41,365 bases of DNA from an uncultured Bacteroidales bacterium (lineage in GTDB: Bacteria > Bacteroidota > Bacteroidia > Bacteroidales > Bacteroidaceae), in contig CADCCR010000024.1 of NCBI GenBank assembly GCA_902799985.1, positions 1-41,365 on the forward strand, in the 5' to 3' direction. The position numbers were made by a program, and so were the translations under genes. Below the pieces are notes generated by a model. That model made no database searches and was not told where the DNA came from. It saw only the letters and a program-made list of their open reading frames with translations. Shown here piece by piece: positions 16,528 to 24,253 of this stretch. The number at the start of each line of letters is the position of its first letter. Position 1 is the first letter of the stretch.

Positions 16528-16561
16528 AGAAAAGGGGCAACCACATGGTTGTCCCTTTTCT
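16528..16561 (+). terminator. pckA terminator
   Basis: Arms AGAAAAGGGGCAACC and GGTTGTCCCTTTTCT pair over 15 bp (one G-T) around acat and run into ttt. Confidence 0.85.
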
Positions 16562-16610
16562 TTATATCAGCTCTGACCAGAGCGAAACCTCATCACAATC
16601 TACTGAAAAC

Positions 16611-17006
16611 CTGGAGATTATTTCCATCGCGCCATGGAAACAAAACCATACATCAACAGAGAGATAATCCAACCGCAACGAAGAGTAATTCATACTGCAA
16701 CGAAGACTAATTCATACCGCCACGGATAAAAACTTTTTCAGTGGCACGGAAATATATTTCAAAGGCTTGGAAATATATTTCAGAGGCTTTAAAATATATT
16801 TCCAAGCCTTTGAAATAGTTTTGTTGCAGAGAGAAAGGAAATTCTATACAGGGAGGAAGAATATTCTGTACAGGAAGGAAGGATATTCTGTGCAGGGAGA
16901 AAGGGACTTCATCACCTACAGAAAGGGATTTCATCGCCTACAGAAAGACACTTCTTTGCCTACAGATGAGCATTCTACCCTTCTGCATCACGAGTTCCCA
17001 TCAAGG
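16611..17006. repeat. Long degenerate 22-bp-period array (about 18 units)
   Basis: The non-coding stretch after the pckA terminator divides without gaps into 22-bp units starting at 16611, 16633, 16655 and so on to 16985. Adjacent units resemble each other most: two with aacgaagagtaattcatac, three with ggaaatatatttc, three with ggaaga/tattctgtacagg, three with gaaaggga-ttcatc. A purine block in the first half and TTC in the second half recur throughout. The units from 16721 to 16830 closely resemble those at 32543-32652. There are no spacers, and open frames across it are by-products. Apart from this array and two hairpins nothing else is seen in 16449-17164. Confidence 0.8.
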
Positions 17007-17046
17007 TCGTTCTGCAGGGAAGCGGCTGTGGTTCAGGGAAGAAGAA

Positions 17047-17070
17047 AGGGGCAACCTCACGGCTGCCCCT
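17047..17070 (-). terminator. Hairpin terminator downstream of the sigma-partner gene
   Basis: AGGGGCA-a-CC and GG-c-TGCCCCT pair around tcac. On the minus strand it is followed by tttcttc, about 95 bp after the stop at 17165. The plus-strand side also has a T-rich flank. Confidence 0.6.
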
Positions 17071-17164
17071 ATCTTTCGTTAGTTTTTTGTTTTGAGAGAA
17101 AAAGTGCTTCACAGCACCAAAATGATTGTTTTATTAAGCAATTATTGTTTTATAGTATGAATGA

Positions 17165-17701
17165 TTACCTTGCAAGAGCGTTGAGCGAATCCGAGGTATG
17201 CGAGCTGAGGGCTGCGGACTGTTGCTCCGGATTGCTAACGATGATGTGCTGGAGGCTGTCGGCATTGACGGTTTCTGCCACCTGCGGGGCGGGTGCTTCA
17301 TCCTCCTGCGTAAAGCTCTTCTGGGCTGCATTGCCGATGCTGAGGAGCAATGCCACGAGGCCTGCGACGCGATAGAAGGGACGCAGGCGGCGCATGAAGG
17401 TCAGGCGGCGAGCCTTACAGACGTAGCCTCCTTCCAGCCTTATCCCGTCGGGAGCGGATGCCTCGCCTTCCGGCTGGGCCTGGCCCGACTGACGAACCAG
17501 CTGCAGCATCCAGTCTGTGAAGTCCTTGCCAAGATGCTCGTTTGCCATCGCGTCCTCCTCGATGAAGAGTTGACGATAGGGAAGCAGGCTGGCCGGCACG
17601 TCCTCCTGACGGAAGAAAGTGCGGAGGATAGCCTCTTCCTCGAGTGTCGTCTGGCACTCCCAATAGCGTTCCAACAGTTGTTCTATGTACTTATAGTCCA
17701 T
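17165..17701 (-). CDS. Membrane-anchored partner of the ECF sigma factor (putative anti-sigma factor)
   Basis: 178 residues. The N-terminal ~70 residues are acidic and helical (MDYKYIEQLLERYWECQTTL), followed by a linker, a basic stretch (RRLTFMRRLRPFYR) and one likely membrane helix (about 111-127, VAGLVALLLSIGNAA), with a short polar C-terminal part beyond it. This one-helix layout directly downstream of an ECF sigma gene is typical of Bacteroidetes sigma/anti-sigma pairs. I did not see a recognisable zinc-binding anti-sigma motif, so the role is inferred from position and topology. The 96-bp gap to the sigma gene is filled by an inverted pair of 7-bp arrays. Confidence 0.65.
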   Translation of the reverse strand: MDYKYIEQLLERYWECQTTLEEEAILRTFFRQEDVPASLLPYRQLFIEEDAMANEHLGKDFTDWMLQLVRQSGQAQPEGEASAPDGIRLEGGYVCKARRLTFMRRLRPFYRVAGLVALLLSIGNAAQKSFTQEDEAPAPQVAETVNADSLQHIIVSNPEQQSAALSSHTSDSLNALAR

Positions 17702-17711
17702 TGTCTTAGTT

Positions 17712-17834
17712 AATTAAGAATTAAGAGATAAGATTTAAGAATCTGCTACCGTTCGAAGTTCTCTGACCTTTAATCCTTATTCTTTAGTCTCTATTCTCTA
17801 ATCTTTAATCTTCAATCCCTCTTTAATCTTCGTT
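17712..17834. repeat. Inverted pair of 7-bp-period arrays between sigma factor and partner genes
   Basis: Left: aattaag, aattaag, agataag, atttaag (17712-17739). Right, roughly complementary: ctttaat, ccttatt, ctttagt, ctctatt, ctctaat, ctttaat, cttcaat (17768-17816), with more after a 4-bp slip (17821-17834). The right array supplies the stop codon and last residues (GLKIKD) of the sigma factor. Confidence 0.75.
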
Positions 17835-18295
17835 CTGGCCCGATGGAGATAGACCTTCACCTGTGTCTCGCTGATGCCGAGCGCCTGGGCTATCTCCTGA
17901 TATGTCTTGCCTTCGATGTCGCGCAGGAGCATGATGGTGCGTTGCAGTTCGGGCAAGCCGTCCATGAGTCGGCGTACGAGAGAGAGTTGTTCGCGAGCCT
18001 CCAATGAAGACTGAACGTTGAACATTGCAGAATGGACATCGTCAACTTCGTCGAGGGACTTGGTGTTGCGTCCGGCCCGCTTCAGCACATCGAGCGCCCT
18101 GTTGCGGCAAGTCGTTATCGCAAACGCTTCGAGGCTCTTTATCTGCTTCCACTGGCTGCGCTGCTCCCACACTCGAAGGAGTGTGTCCTGCACCACATCT
18201 TCGGCCTCTGCCCTGTTCATCGTGATGCGGAGAGCGAGGCGGAAGAGCCTGTCGCTCAGCGGAAGCACGGTGTTTTGGAAGCTGATATATTCCAT
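17798..18295 (-). CDS. RNA polymerase sigma factor, ECF (RpoE-like) family
   Basis: 165 residues. Region 2 (LSDRLFRLALRITMNRAEAEDVVQDTLLRVWEQ split over residues ~13-45, with the DVVQDT core) binds core enzyme and the -10-type element; region 4 (LPELQRTIMLLRDIEGKTYQEIA, GISETQVKVYLHRAR, residues ~115-160) recognises the -35-type element. Length is usual for the family. The linker contains SAMFNVQSSLE, whose DNA resembles a short repeat. The C-terminal residues lie in the 7-bp array. With the downstream one-helix protein it probably forms a signal-responsive pair, with regulon unknown. Confidence 0.9.
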   Translation of the reverse strand: MEYISFQNTVLPLSDRLFRLALRITMNRAEAEDVVQDTLLRVWEQRSQWKQIKSLEAFAITTCRNRALDVLKRAGRNTKSLDEVDDVHSAMFNVQSSLEAREQLSLVRRLMDGLPELQRTIMLLRDIEGKTYQEIAQALGISETQVKVYLHRARTKIKEGLKIKD

Positions 18296-18338
18296 CTCTC
18301 TACTATGATAGACGATTAAGAACGGGAAAAGTTACAGA

Positions 18339-18420
18339 AGAAAAGGGAAAAAATTGAAAAAATGAAAAGGTGAAGAATTGAAAAGGTGAAAAGGGTAAGG
18401 GGTAAAACATTGAAAAGGGG
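18339..18420. repeat. 8-bp-period A/G-rich array, left arm of an inverted pair
   Basis: Units such as gaaaaaat, gaaaaggt, gaagaatt, gaaaaggt, gaaaaggg. The T/C-rich counterpart (ctttttca, acttttta, ctttttca, acttttaa) is at 18675-18714, beyond the hairpins, and supplies the argB stop. Confidence 0.6.
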
Positions 18421-18432
18421 AATCTCCCCGTT

Positions 18433-18546
18433 CGGTCGGATTTGCAATCCGACCGTAAGGAATATAGGGATTTGTAATCCCGCAAGAACAGATTGTCGGC
18501 ATTTGAAATGCCAATATTCGCTTCTGGCGGATTGCAAATCCGCCAG
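18433..18546. repeat. Four palindromic hairpins sharing an ATTTGnAAT-type core
   Basis: CGGTCGGATT-tgc-AATCCGACCG (18433-18455), GGGATT-tgt-AATCCC (18467-18481), GGCATT-tga-AATGCC (18498-18512) and CTGGCGGATT-gca-AATCCGCCAG (18524-18546). The arms differ from copy to copy but each pairs with itself perfectly. This looks like a repetitive extragenic palindrome cluster. Confidence 0.85.
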
Positions 18547-18561
18547 AACTGGGCCAGAACA

Positions 18562-18634
18562 GGATGCTGCCTTTCTATTGGATACTTGCTTCTCTATTGG
18601 ATGTTGCCTTTCTTTTGGATGCTGCTTGTCTTTA
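18562..18634. repeat. 18-bp tandem repeat, four units
   Basis: Units beginning ggatgctgcctttctatt at 18562, 18580 (19 bp), 18599 and 18617 in the non-coding stretch between the sigma gene and argB. No gene is seen in 18296-18702. Confidence 0.65.
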
Positions 18635-18674
18635 ATATACTTATCATGCTACACTTCATTCTTCCCTCTCCTCC

Positions 18675-18714
18675 CTTTTTCAACTTTTTACTTTTTCAAC
18701 TTTTAAACTTTTAT
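18675..18714. repeat. 8-bp-period T/C-rich array, right arm of an inverted pair, at the argB 3' end
   Basis: ctttttca, acttttta, ctttttca, acttttaa, acttttat. It contains the argB stop (18703-18705) and the codons for its last residues, and is complementary in character to 18339-18420. Confidence 0.65.
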
Positions 18715-19545
18715 CGTCGTTCCCTTCGTGCCGTCGATGTTGTCGGAATGAGTAATGACCACTTGCTTTACGCCGCGATGAATGGCATCGAAGGCATTCT
18801 CTATCTTCGGTATCATGCCGCCCGAGATGATGCCTTCGCCAATCAGCCGAGCGGCCTGTTCCTCGTCGATGGAAGGGATGACGCTGTTGTCGTCGTCGGC
18901 ATCGCGAAGCACCCCAGCCTTCTCGAAGCAGAAGGTCAGCGTCACTTCGTAGTGTCCGGCGAGTGCACAGGCCACGGCAGACGCGATGGTGTCGGCATTG
19001 GTGTTGAGGATGTGCCCCTCGCCGTCGTGCGGGAGGGGAGCGACCACCGGCACCATGCCGCCTTCGATGAGTTGGGCAAGCAACGAGGCATCGACCTTGT
19101 CGACATCGCCCACAAAGCCGAAGTCCACCATCTGCTCCGTGCCGTCGTCCATCTTGACGCGCTTCAGGGGACGCCGGTGACTGCGAATCACGTCGCCGTC
19201 GGCACCCGTCAGACCAATCGCCTTCACGCCTTTTGCCTGGAGGCCGGCCACGATGCTCTTGTTCACCAAGCCGCCGTAGACCATCGTCACCACGCGGAGC
19301 ATCTCCTCGTCCGTGATGCGCCGACCGCCCACCATGTGGCTCTCGATGCCGAGGCTCGTAGCCATCGACGTGGCCAAGCGACCGCCGCCATGCACCAGCA
19401 CCTTGCGGCCCGGCATGACCGAGAACTGTTGGAGCAGCGAAGCCAACGAAGTGGCGTTCTCCACCACACCGCCTCCTACCTTAATTATATTAATGTGTTC
19501 CCTCGCGACATTCCCCTCGCGGGAGCAGCATGTGTTCGTTTCCAT
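18703..19545 (-). CDS. argB: Acetylglutamate kinase (arginine biosynthesis)
   Basis: 280 residues from the ATG at 19545, preceded by an aaaggag ribosome site; a GTG 8 codons upstream is possible but less good. Amino-acid-kinase fold signs: INIIKVGGG (phosphate loop), VLVHGGG, the GLTGADGD segment, LNTNADT and EGIISGGMIPK near the end. It phosphorylates N-acetylglutamate (or the N-succinyl analogue used by some Bacteroidetes, which the sequence cannot settle). The last residues TIKV and the stop fall in an 8-bp array. It lies 36 bp after rsgA on the same strand, probably one transcript frr-rsgA-argB. Confidence 0.9.
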   Translation of the reverse strand: METNTCCSREGNVAREHINIIKVGGGVVENATSLASLLQQFSVMPGRKVLVHGGGRLATSMATSLGIESHMVGGRRITDEEMLRVVTMVYGGLVNKSIVAGLQAKGVKAIGLTGADGDVIRSHRRPLKRVKMDDGTEQMVDFGFVGDVDKVDASLLAQLIEGGMVPVVAPLPHDGEGHILNTNADTIASAVACALAGHYEVTLTFCFEKAGVLRDADDDNSVIPSIDEEQAARLIGEGIISGGMIPKIENAFDAIHRGVKQVVITHSDNIDGTKGTTIKV

Positions 19546-19581
19546 TTGATTCTCCTTTTCTTTGTGCACCTCGCAAGAGGC

Positions 19582-20517
19582 TCAGACAGGACTCCTGTAC
19601 TTCCCTTCGTCCTTGTCCCCAAGCATGGAAAGATAACTGGTGTAACGACTTTCGGCAATCTCACCCTCTGCCACAGCCTCCAGCACAGCACAACCCGGCT
19701 CGTGCGTATGGGTGCAATTGCCAAAGCGACACTGTGACGAAGTCTGGAAAATCTCGCGGAAGTAGTGCGACACCTCCTCGCGCTCCATGTCGAACGTGCC
19801 GAAGCCCTTGATGCCCGGCGTGTCGATGAGTGCTCCGCCTTGAGGCAGGAAGAACATCTGCGAGAAGGTTGTGGTGTGCATGCCCGAGTCGTGTGCCAGG
19901 CTGATTGCCGCAGTCTTGGCATCCGCTTCCGGCACAAGATGGTTGAGCAACGTGCTCTTGCCCACGCCACTGTTGCCGCTGAGCAGCGTCGTCTTGTCGC
20001 AAAGTTCCATCCGGAGCTCTTCAAGCCCGTTGCCATTCGTTGCCGAACAGGACAGACAGGTGTAGCCGATGGCCCGATAGAGCTCGACGAGCGTGTCCAA
20101 CTGCTTCAGCTCCTCGGCGTCGTAGAGGTCCGTTTTGTTGAAGACGATGAGCACCGGCACCCGATACGCCTCGGCACTGGCCAGGAAGCGGTCGATGAAG
20201 GTGGTGCTCGTCTCGGGGTGCGCGATGGTGACGATAAGGGCGGCCAGGTCGACGTTGGCTGCAATAATCTGGCTTTGCTTGGAGAGGTTCGAGGCACGCC
20301 GGATGATGTAGTTGCGGCGATCCTCTATGCCGTCGATGAACGCCGTCAGCCCGTCTGCACCGGGCGTAATGGAGACCACATCGCCCACGGCCACAGGATT
20401 GGTGCTACGGATTCCCCTCAGGCGGAAAGTTCCTTTCACCTTGCAGTCGAACAGCTGACCGTCATCTGTTCGGACGGTGTACCAGCTACCCGTGTTCCTT
20501 ACGACGAGTCCTTTCAT
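19582..20517 (-). CDS. rsgA: Small ribosomal subunit biogenesis GTPase RsgA
   Basis: 311 residues with the circularly permuted GTPase order typical of RsgA: an N-terminal OB-fold (~1-70), G4 NKTD (127-130), G1 GNSGVGKS (181-188) and G3 DTPG (232-235). A C-terminal zinc site follows (C263, C268, H270, C276 in [14 protein letters not shown]). It acts in late 30S maturation, releasing on GTP hydrolysis. Upstream lies frr, also a ribosome-related gene; the gap holds an inverted pair of 7-bp arrays. Confidence 0.96.
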   Translation of the reverse strand: MKGLVVRNTGSWYTVRTDDGQLFDCKVKGTFRLRGIRSTNPVAVGDVVSITPGADGLTAFIDGIEDRRNYIIRRASNLSKQSQIIAANVDLAALIVTIAHPETSTTFIDRFLASAEAYRVPVLIVFNKTDLYDAEELKQLDTLVELYRAIGYTCLSCSATNGNGLEELRMELCDKTTLLSGNSGVGKSTLLNHLVPEADAKTAAISLAHDSGMHTTTFSQMFFLPQGGALIDTPGIKGFGTFDMEREEVSHYFREIFQTSSQCRFGNCTHTHEPGCAVLEAVAEGEIAESRYTSYLSMLGDKDEGKYRSPV

Positions 20518-20520
20518 TCA

Positions 20521-20617
20521 ATTCATAATTCATAATTCATAATTGAAGGCTGCGCCTCGGGACGTTATCCGAAGCGAAACCCAGCAACCATGAATTATGA
20601 ATTCTTAATTATGAATT
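20521..20617. repeat. Inverted pair of 7-bp-period arrays between frr and rsgA
   Basis: attcata x3 (20521-20541) faces atgaatt, atgaatt, cttaatt, atgaatt (20590-20617) across a ~48-nt GC-richer spacer. The arms can pair in the frr-rsgA transcript. Confidence 0.8.
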
Positions 20618-20619
20618 AA

Positions 20620-21180
20620 TTAAACCGTCATGATTTCCTTCTCCTTGGCAGCTAACAGCTCGTCCACCTTCTTGATGTACTTGTCGTGCATCTTCTGCAT
20701 GTCTGCCTCGGCATCCTTCTCCAGGTCTTCCGACAGGCCGTCCTTGACGCCTTTCTTCAGCTTCTCGATAATCTCGCGGCGTGTGTTGCGGATGCTCACC
20801 TTGGCCTGCTCAGCCTCCTTGCCACATTGCTTTGCAAGCTGCTTACGACGCTCCTCCGTCAAAGGGGGAATGCCCAGGCGGATAATCTCGCCGTTGTTCT
20901 CGGGCGTGATGCCTACGTTGCTGTCCATGATGGCCTTCTCGATGGGGCGGAACATGGTCTTGTCCCACGGCTTGATGGCAATGGTGCGCGCATCGGGAGT
21001 GTTGATGGCAGCCACCTGATTCAGGGGCACCATGCTTCCATAGCTGTCGACACGGATGCCGTCCAGAATCTTAATGTTGGCCTTACCGGCACGGATGTGT
21101 GCCAAAGCTTCTTCGAGGTACAGCACTGCCTCGTCCATCTTCTCTTGGGCTTTGCCAAGGGTTTCCTTTACTTCTATCAT
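20620..21180 (-). CDS. frr: Ribosome recycling factor
   Basis: 186 residues, the usual length. The N-terminal helix ([19 protein letters not shown]), [20 protein letters not shown] (hinge and domain II start), and the C-terminal helical pair ([13 protein letters not shown], ending KEKEIMTV) are classic. With EF-G it splits post-termination ribosomes. A good promoter lies 45-76 bp upstream; rsgA follows downstream on the same strand. Confidence 0.97.
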   Translation of the reverse strand: MIEVKETLGKAQEKMDEAVLYLEEALAHIRAGKANIKILDGIRVDSYGSMVPLNQVAAINTPDARTIAIKPWDKTMFRPIEKAIMDSNVGITPENNGEIIRLGIPPLTEERRKQLAKQCGKEAEQAKVSIRNTRREIIEKLKKGVKDGLSEDLEKDAEADMQKMHDKYIKKVDELLAAKEKEIMTV

Positions 21181-21224
21181 AACTTTATGGGTTTAATATG
21201 TTGTTGTTTTATCTTATTTTTTAG

Positions 21225-21256
21225 CAAAAGTAGAGATATTTTGTTAAAAAAACAAT
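21225..21256 (-). promoter_or_regulatory. Promoter of frr (ATTG, 20 bp, TACTTTTG)
   Basis: Minus-strand -7 box TACTTTTG (21225-21232) with ATTG (21253-21256) 20 bp upstream as a near -33 box. Confidence 0.6.
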
Positions 21257-21286
21257 GTTAAGCTACGATATTTACGCAAAAATGTA

Positions 21287-21294
21287 TACATTTG
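21287..21294 (+). promoter_or_regulatory. -7 box TACATTTG for the VTC-DUF4956 operon
   Basis: TAnnTTTG match ending 9 bp before the ATG at 21304 and 21 bp before the next ATG at 21316; no clear -33 box. The short spacing favours a near-leaderless start or use of 21316. Confidence 0.5.
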
Positions 21295-21303
21295 TACCGT
21301 AGA

Positions 21304-22057
21304 ATGCACAAAAAGATGGATATTGATGCCCATATCGACGAATTACTGACCAAACTTCAGCCCATAACGCTGGAGGAGATGAAGGACATCCGTCTCATGA
21401 ACCGCACGGACACAAAGTTCGTGACGAGCAAGGACAAGCTGGTGCGCCTGCTGGAGCTGGCGCAAGGCAAGTACTATGCCCAGTTCACGAACGGCAGCAG
21501 GATTGCCAACTACATGACAACCTACTGGGACACCGACGACTATCGTTTCTACATGGAGCATCACAATGGCCGTGCGCCACGGCAGAAGGTGCGCGTCAGA
21601 ACTTACATGGACAGCGACACCACCTTCCTGGAGATTAAGACGAAGAACAACCACGGGCGGACGAAGAAGAAGCGTGTGGAGGTGCCCGACCAGCAGATAA
21701 CAGGCGAAGGCGGCAACGAGGAGTTCATCAAGGAGCGCGTCCATCTCAGCCTGGCGGACATACATCCCACGGTGCGCAACCGCTTCCATCGCATCACCCT
21801 CGTCAATTATGGCAAGACGCGTACACTTCCACAACATGGAGACAGAGCAGGATGCCAACGTCGGGCCGCTGGTCATCATCGAGCTCAAGCGCGACGGCAA
21901 CGTCTACAGCCCGGTGCTCGACATGCTTCGACAGTTGCGCATCAAGCCCAGCGGATTCAGCAAGTACTGCATCGGCTCCGTCATGACAAACAAAGGGCTC
22001 AAGCAAAACCTCTTCAAGCAGAAGCTGGTGAAACTACGGAAAATAGCAAATTCATGA
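21304..22057 (+). pseudogene. VTC-domain (polyphosphate polymerase-like) protein, frameshifted
   Basis: The N-terminal two thirds match the VTC domain: DIRLMNRTDTKFV, YWDTDDYRFYMEHHNGRAP, KVRVRTY and FLEIKTKNNHGRTKKKRV, which line the basic catalytic tunnel. The frame is correct to VNYGKT (21819). Family proteins then have a short segment (form ERLTID-x-x) before HFHNME. Here one base (21820) stands in its place, after which the family sequence VHFHNMETEQ...VIIELKRDG...FSKYCIG continues in the next frame to the stop at 22057. About 23 nt seem to be missing. Unrepaired, the original frame runs to 22065 with nonsense residues. Start taken at 21304; 21316 is also possible. VTC proteins make polyphosphate from ATP. 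The gene heads a run of five same-strand genes. Confidence 0.8.
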
Positions 22058-22094
22058 CATCATAACAAGACATTAAACACAGAAACCAAACACT

Positions 22095-22808
22095 ATGGAA
22101 ACCTTTAACGACATTAACTACCACCTGGGTAATCTGATAGGTCTGACGCTCTTCGACCCCTTGCACTTCATCTCGTTGCTGATGCGCTTCGTCGTCAATC
22201 TGGTGACGGTATGCATCATCGCCCGCTGCTTCTATTATCCCCGCGGACGCCGGCGCGACTACATGTTCATCTACATCCTCATGTCCATGAGCATCTTCCT
22301 GCTGGTGAGCCTGATGGAAGGCGACGGCATGAACATCGGAGCAGCAATGGGCCTCTTTGCCATCTTCGGCATCATGCGTTTCCGCACAGAAGCTGTGCCC
22401 ATCCGCGAGATGACCTATCTCTTCATGCTCATCGCCCTGAGCGTAGTGAATGCACTCTGCCGTGCTGAATACCACCCCAAGGCCGACTACTGGGACGGCT
22501 TCGGCGTTGTCACCATCGTTTTCGTCAACCTCGTCTTCGTTGGCATGGCATGGATCTTCGAGAGCGGGAAACTCGTCAGCAGCAATTGCAGCAAGTTCAT
22601 CAAGTATGACAACGTGGCCCTCGTCGCTCCCGACAAGCGTGCCGAGCTGATTGCCGACCTCGAGAAGCGCACCGGACTGAAAATAGAGCGCGTGGAAGTA
22701 GGCACCATCGACTTCCTGAAGGACGCCTGCCTCATCCGCATCTACTACGACGAGCCTGCCGACCACGGCAACAGCATTGAAGAAATCACCAAAATGCCCC
22801 GTATATGA
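22095..22808 (+). CDS. DUF4956 membrane protein
   Basis: 237 residues. About five hydrophobic segments (roughly 23-47, 56-74, 80-95, 106-122, 136-155) contain the well-conserved GAAMGLFAIFGIMRFRTE stretch, followed by a soluble C-terminal domain (IERVEVGTIDFLKDAC). This matches DUF4956, a family often found next to VTC-domain proteins; the function is not established. Its stop overlaps the start of the next gene (ATGA), so translation is probably coupled. Confidence 0.85.
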   Translation: METFNDINYHLGNLIGLTLFDPLHFISLLMRFVVNLVTVCIIARCFYYPRGRRRDYMFIYILMSMSIFLLVSLMEGDGMNIGAAMGLFAIFGIMRFRTEAVPIREMTYLFMLIALSVVNALCRAEYHPKADYWDGFGVVTIVFVNLVFVGMAWIFESGKLVSSNCSKFIKYDNVALVAPDKRAELIADLEKRTGLKIERVEVGTIDFLKDACLIRIYYDEPADHGNSIEEITKMPRI

Positions 22809-23683
22809 CACTGCGTCAGCTCACCCTTGCCTCGTTGCTCCTCTGTGCCGCACCTATGCTGGCCGAGGGAGACGACGAGTTCGGCGCCTGGCAGGAGATT
22901 GGCATCGAAAAGGCCATCACTCAGAACTGGGATGTCGGACTCGACCTGGAGTACCGTGCCCAGCACAAAGCACGCTTCTCCGCCGGACTCGGCACCACCT
23001 ACAAGCCCCTCAAGTACCTCAAGCTGGGCATCGGCTACAACTTCCTCTACACGGGTCGCCCCGACAAGATCAACGACAAGAGTGACTATACGGCATACCC
23101 CAACACATGGACGGTAGGCTACAACTCCTACCCGGCATGCTGGTATCCGCGCCACCGCTTCTATGCCGAGGCAACAGGCACCGTCAAGCTATGGAAATGG
23201 CTGCGCATCTCGTTGCGCGAACGCTATCAGTTCACACACACCAAGGCCTACAACGTCGACCGCTACAGGTATCGCATGGAGTACGAGAATGCCGAGAAGA
23301 TAGATTTCGACGAAAACTGGGAGCCCTACACCTACTACGAGCTGGAGACAGAACTGAAGCACGACGAGTGGGACACAAAGCCTGTCCTTGCCAACACCGA
23401 CCAGGTGCTGCGCTCGCGCCTCAAGCTGGAGTACGACAAGAAGCGCTGCCCCTTCTCGCCCTACATCTCGGCCGAGGCACACAACAGCGTCAGCGTGGGC
23501 GACCACATGCTCCTGCAGAAGGTGCGCACAGCCATCGGCTGCGGATATAAGTTCCGCAAACACAACGAAGTGTCGCTTTCCTACGTCGCCACATTCTACA
23601 TGTACGACATCGAGGACGGAGAAGTCATTCGCGACCACGACCGCAGACACGCACTCTGCTTTGGCTACAAGTACAGCTTTTGA
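22805..23683 (+). CDS. DUF2490 outer-membrane beta-barrel-like protein
   Basis: 292 residues with a signal peptide (MTLRQLTLASLLLCAAPMLA). The mature part is a series of alternating, aromatic-rich beta strands (FGAWQEIGIEKAI, WDVGLDLEYRAQ, LKLGIGYNFLY, KWLRISLRERYQF) ending in the aromatic YKYSF, as for outer-membrane barrels; it fits DUF2490. Possibly a channel or assembly protein for material handled by the neighbours, but this is inference. A short attcat-type repeat follows the stop (23690-23715). Confidence 0.8.
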   Translation: MTLRQLTLASLLLCAAPMLAEGDDEFGAWQEIGIEKAITQNWDVGLDLEYRAQHKARFSAGLGTTYKPLKYLKLGIGYNFLYTGRPDKINDKSDYTAYPNTWTVGYNSYPACWYPRHRFYAEATGTVKLWKWLRISLRERYQFTHTKAYNVDRYRYRMEYENAEKIDFDENWEPYTYYELETELKHDEWDTKPVLANTDQVLRSRLKLEYDKKRCPFSPYISAEAHNSVSVGDHMLLQKVRTAIGCGYKFRKHNEVSLSYVATFYMYDIEDGEVIRDHDRRHALCFGYKYSF

Positions 23684-23793
23684 TTAATTCATAAAAAGAT
23701 TAATTCATAATTCAAAACTGAAACATCCTGCTCTCAAAGCAGACAAGTTCAGCATTCACGGCGAACATACATTATTAATATATATACACGTAT

Positions 23794-24243
23794 ATGAAAA
23801 CGAGAAACATTTTGGCAGCTTTGCTGCTCATGGCTTGCACCACGATGCTGGCCGATGGCTTCAAGTACCTCACCATCACTTACAACGGTACGGAGGAGAA
23901 CATTTCACTGCCCATCGTGAAGAAGATCTTCTTCCAGGATGGCAACGTCGTGGTCACTACCACAGAGGGCGAGTACACCTACCCCATCTCCATCATGGAG
24001 CGCATCACCTTCACCGAATCGGCCGATGCCATCAAGGCACTCCCCGAGCAGGCCGAGAACCTCACCTACGAGAACGGCACACTCTCCATCAAGGGTAATG
24101 GCCTGATGAGCATCTACAACACCAACGGCGCACTCATCAGTGTAGCCAACGTCAAAGAGGGTGCCAACGTCAGCCTCGAAGGACTGCCCACCGGCATCTA
24201 CATCGTTCGCATGGGCGACAAGGCCATCAAGGTCAAGAAGTAA
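23794..24243 (+). CDS. Small secreted protein with type IX-like C-terminal sorting domain
   Basis: 149 residues. The signal sequence (MKTRNILAALLLMACTTMLA) contains LMAC, so lipoprotein processing is an alternative to signal peptidase I. A beta-rich middle carries two ISLPIVKK/YPISIMER-like strands. The C-terminal ~60 residues (LMSIYNTNGALISVANV, then LEGLPTGIYIVRMGDKAIKV) are the standard type IX (Por) sorting-domain pattern. The protein is therefore probably delivered to the cell surface. No enzymatic motif is seen. It precedes the beta-helix protein by 10 bp. Confidence 0.78.
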   Translation: MKTRNILAALLLMACTTMLADGFKYLTITYNGTEENISLPIVKKIFFQDGNVVVTTTEGEYTYPISIMERITFTESADAIKALPEQAENLTYENGTLSIKGNGLMSIYNTNGALISVANVKEGANVSLEGLPTGIYIVRMGDKAIKVKK

Positions 24244-24253
24244 AAGGATAACT

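Noticed and set aside
16611-17006. CRISPR array
   Set aside because: Units of 22 bp follow each other directly, there are no spacers, the repeat is not conserved, and no cas gene is present.
16767-17375. Open frame starting MEIYFRGFKIYF, plus strand
   Set aside because: It runs through the 22-bp array and a hairpin and overlaps the sigma-partner gene on the other strand. Its repeats are explained by the DNA period. The MEIYF frame at 32568-32831 is the same artefact.
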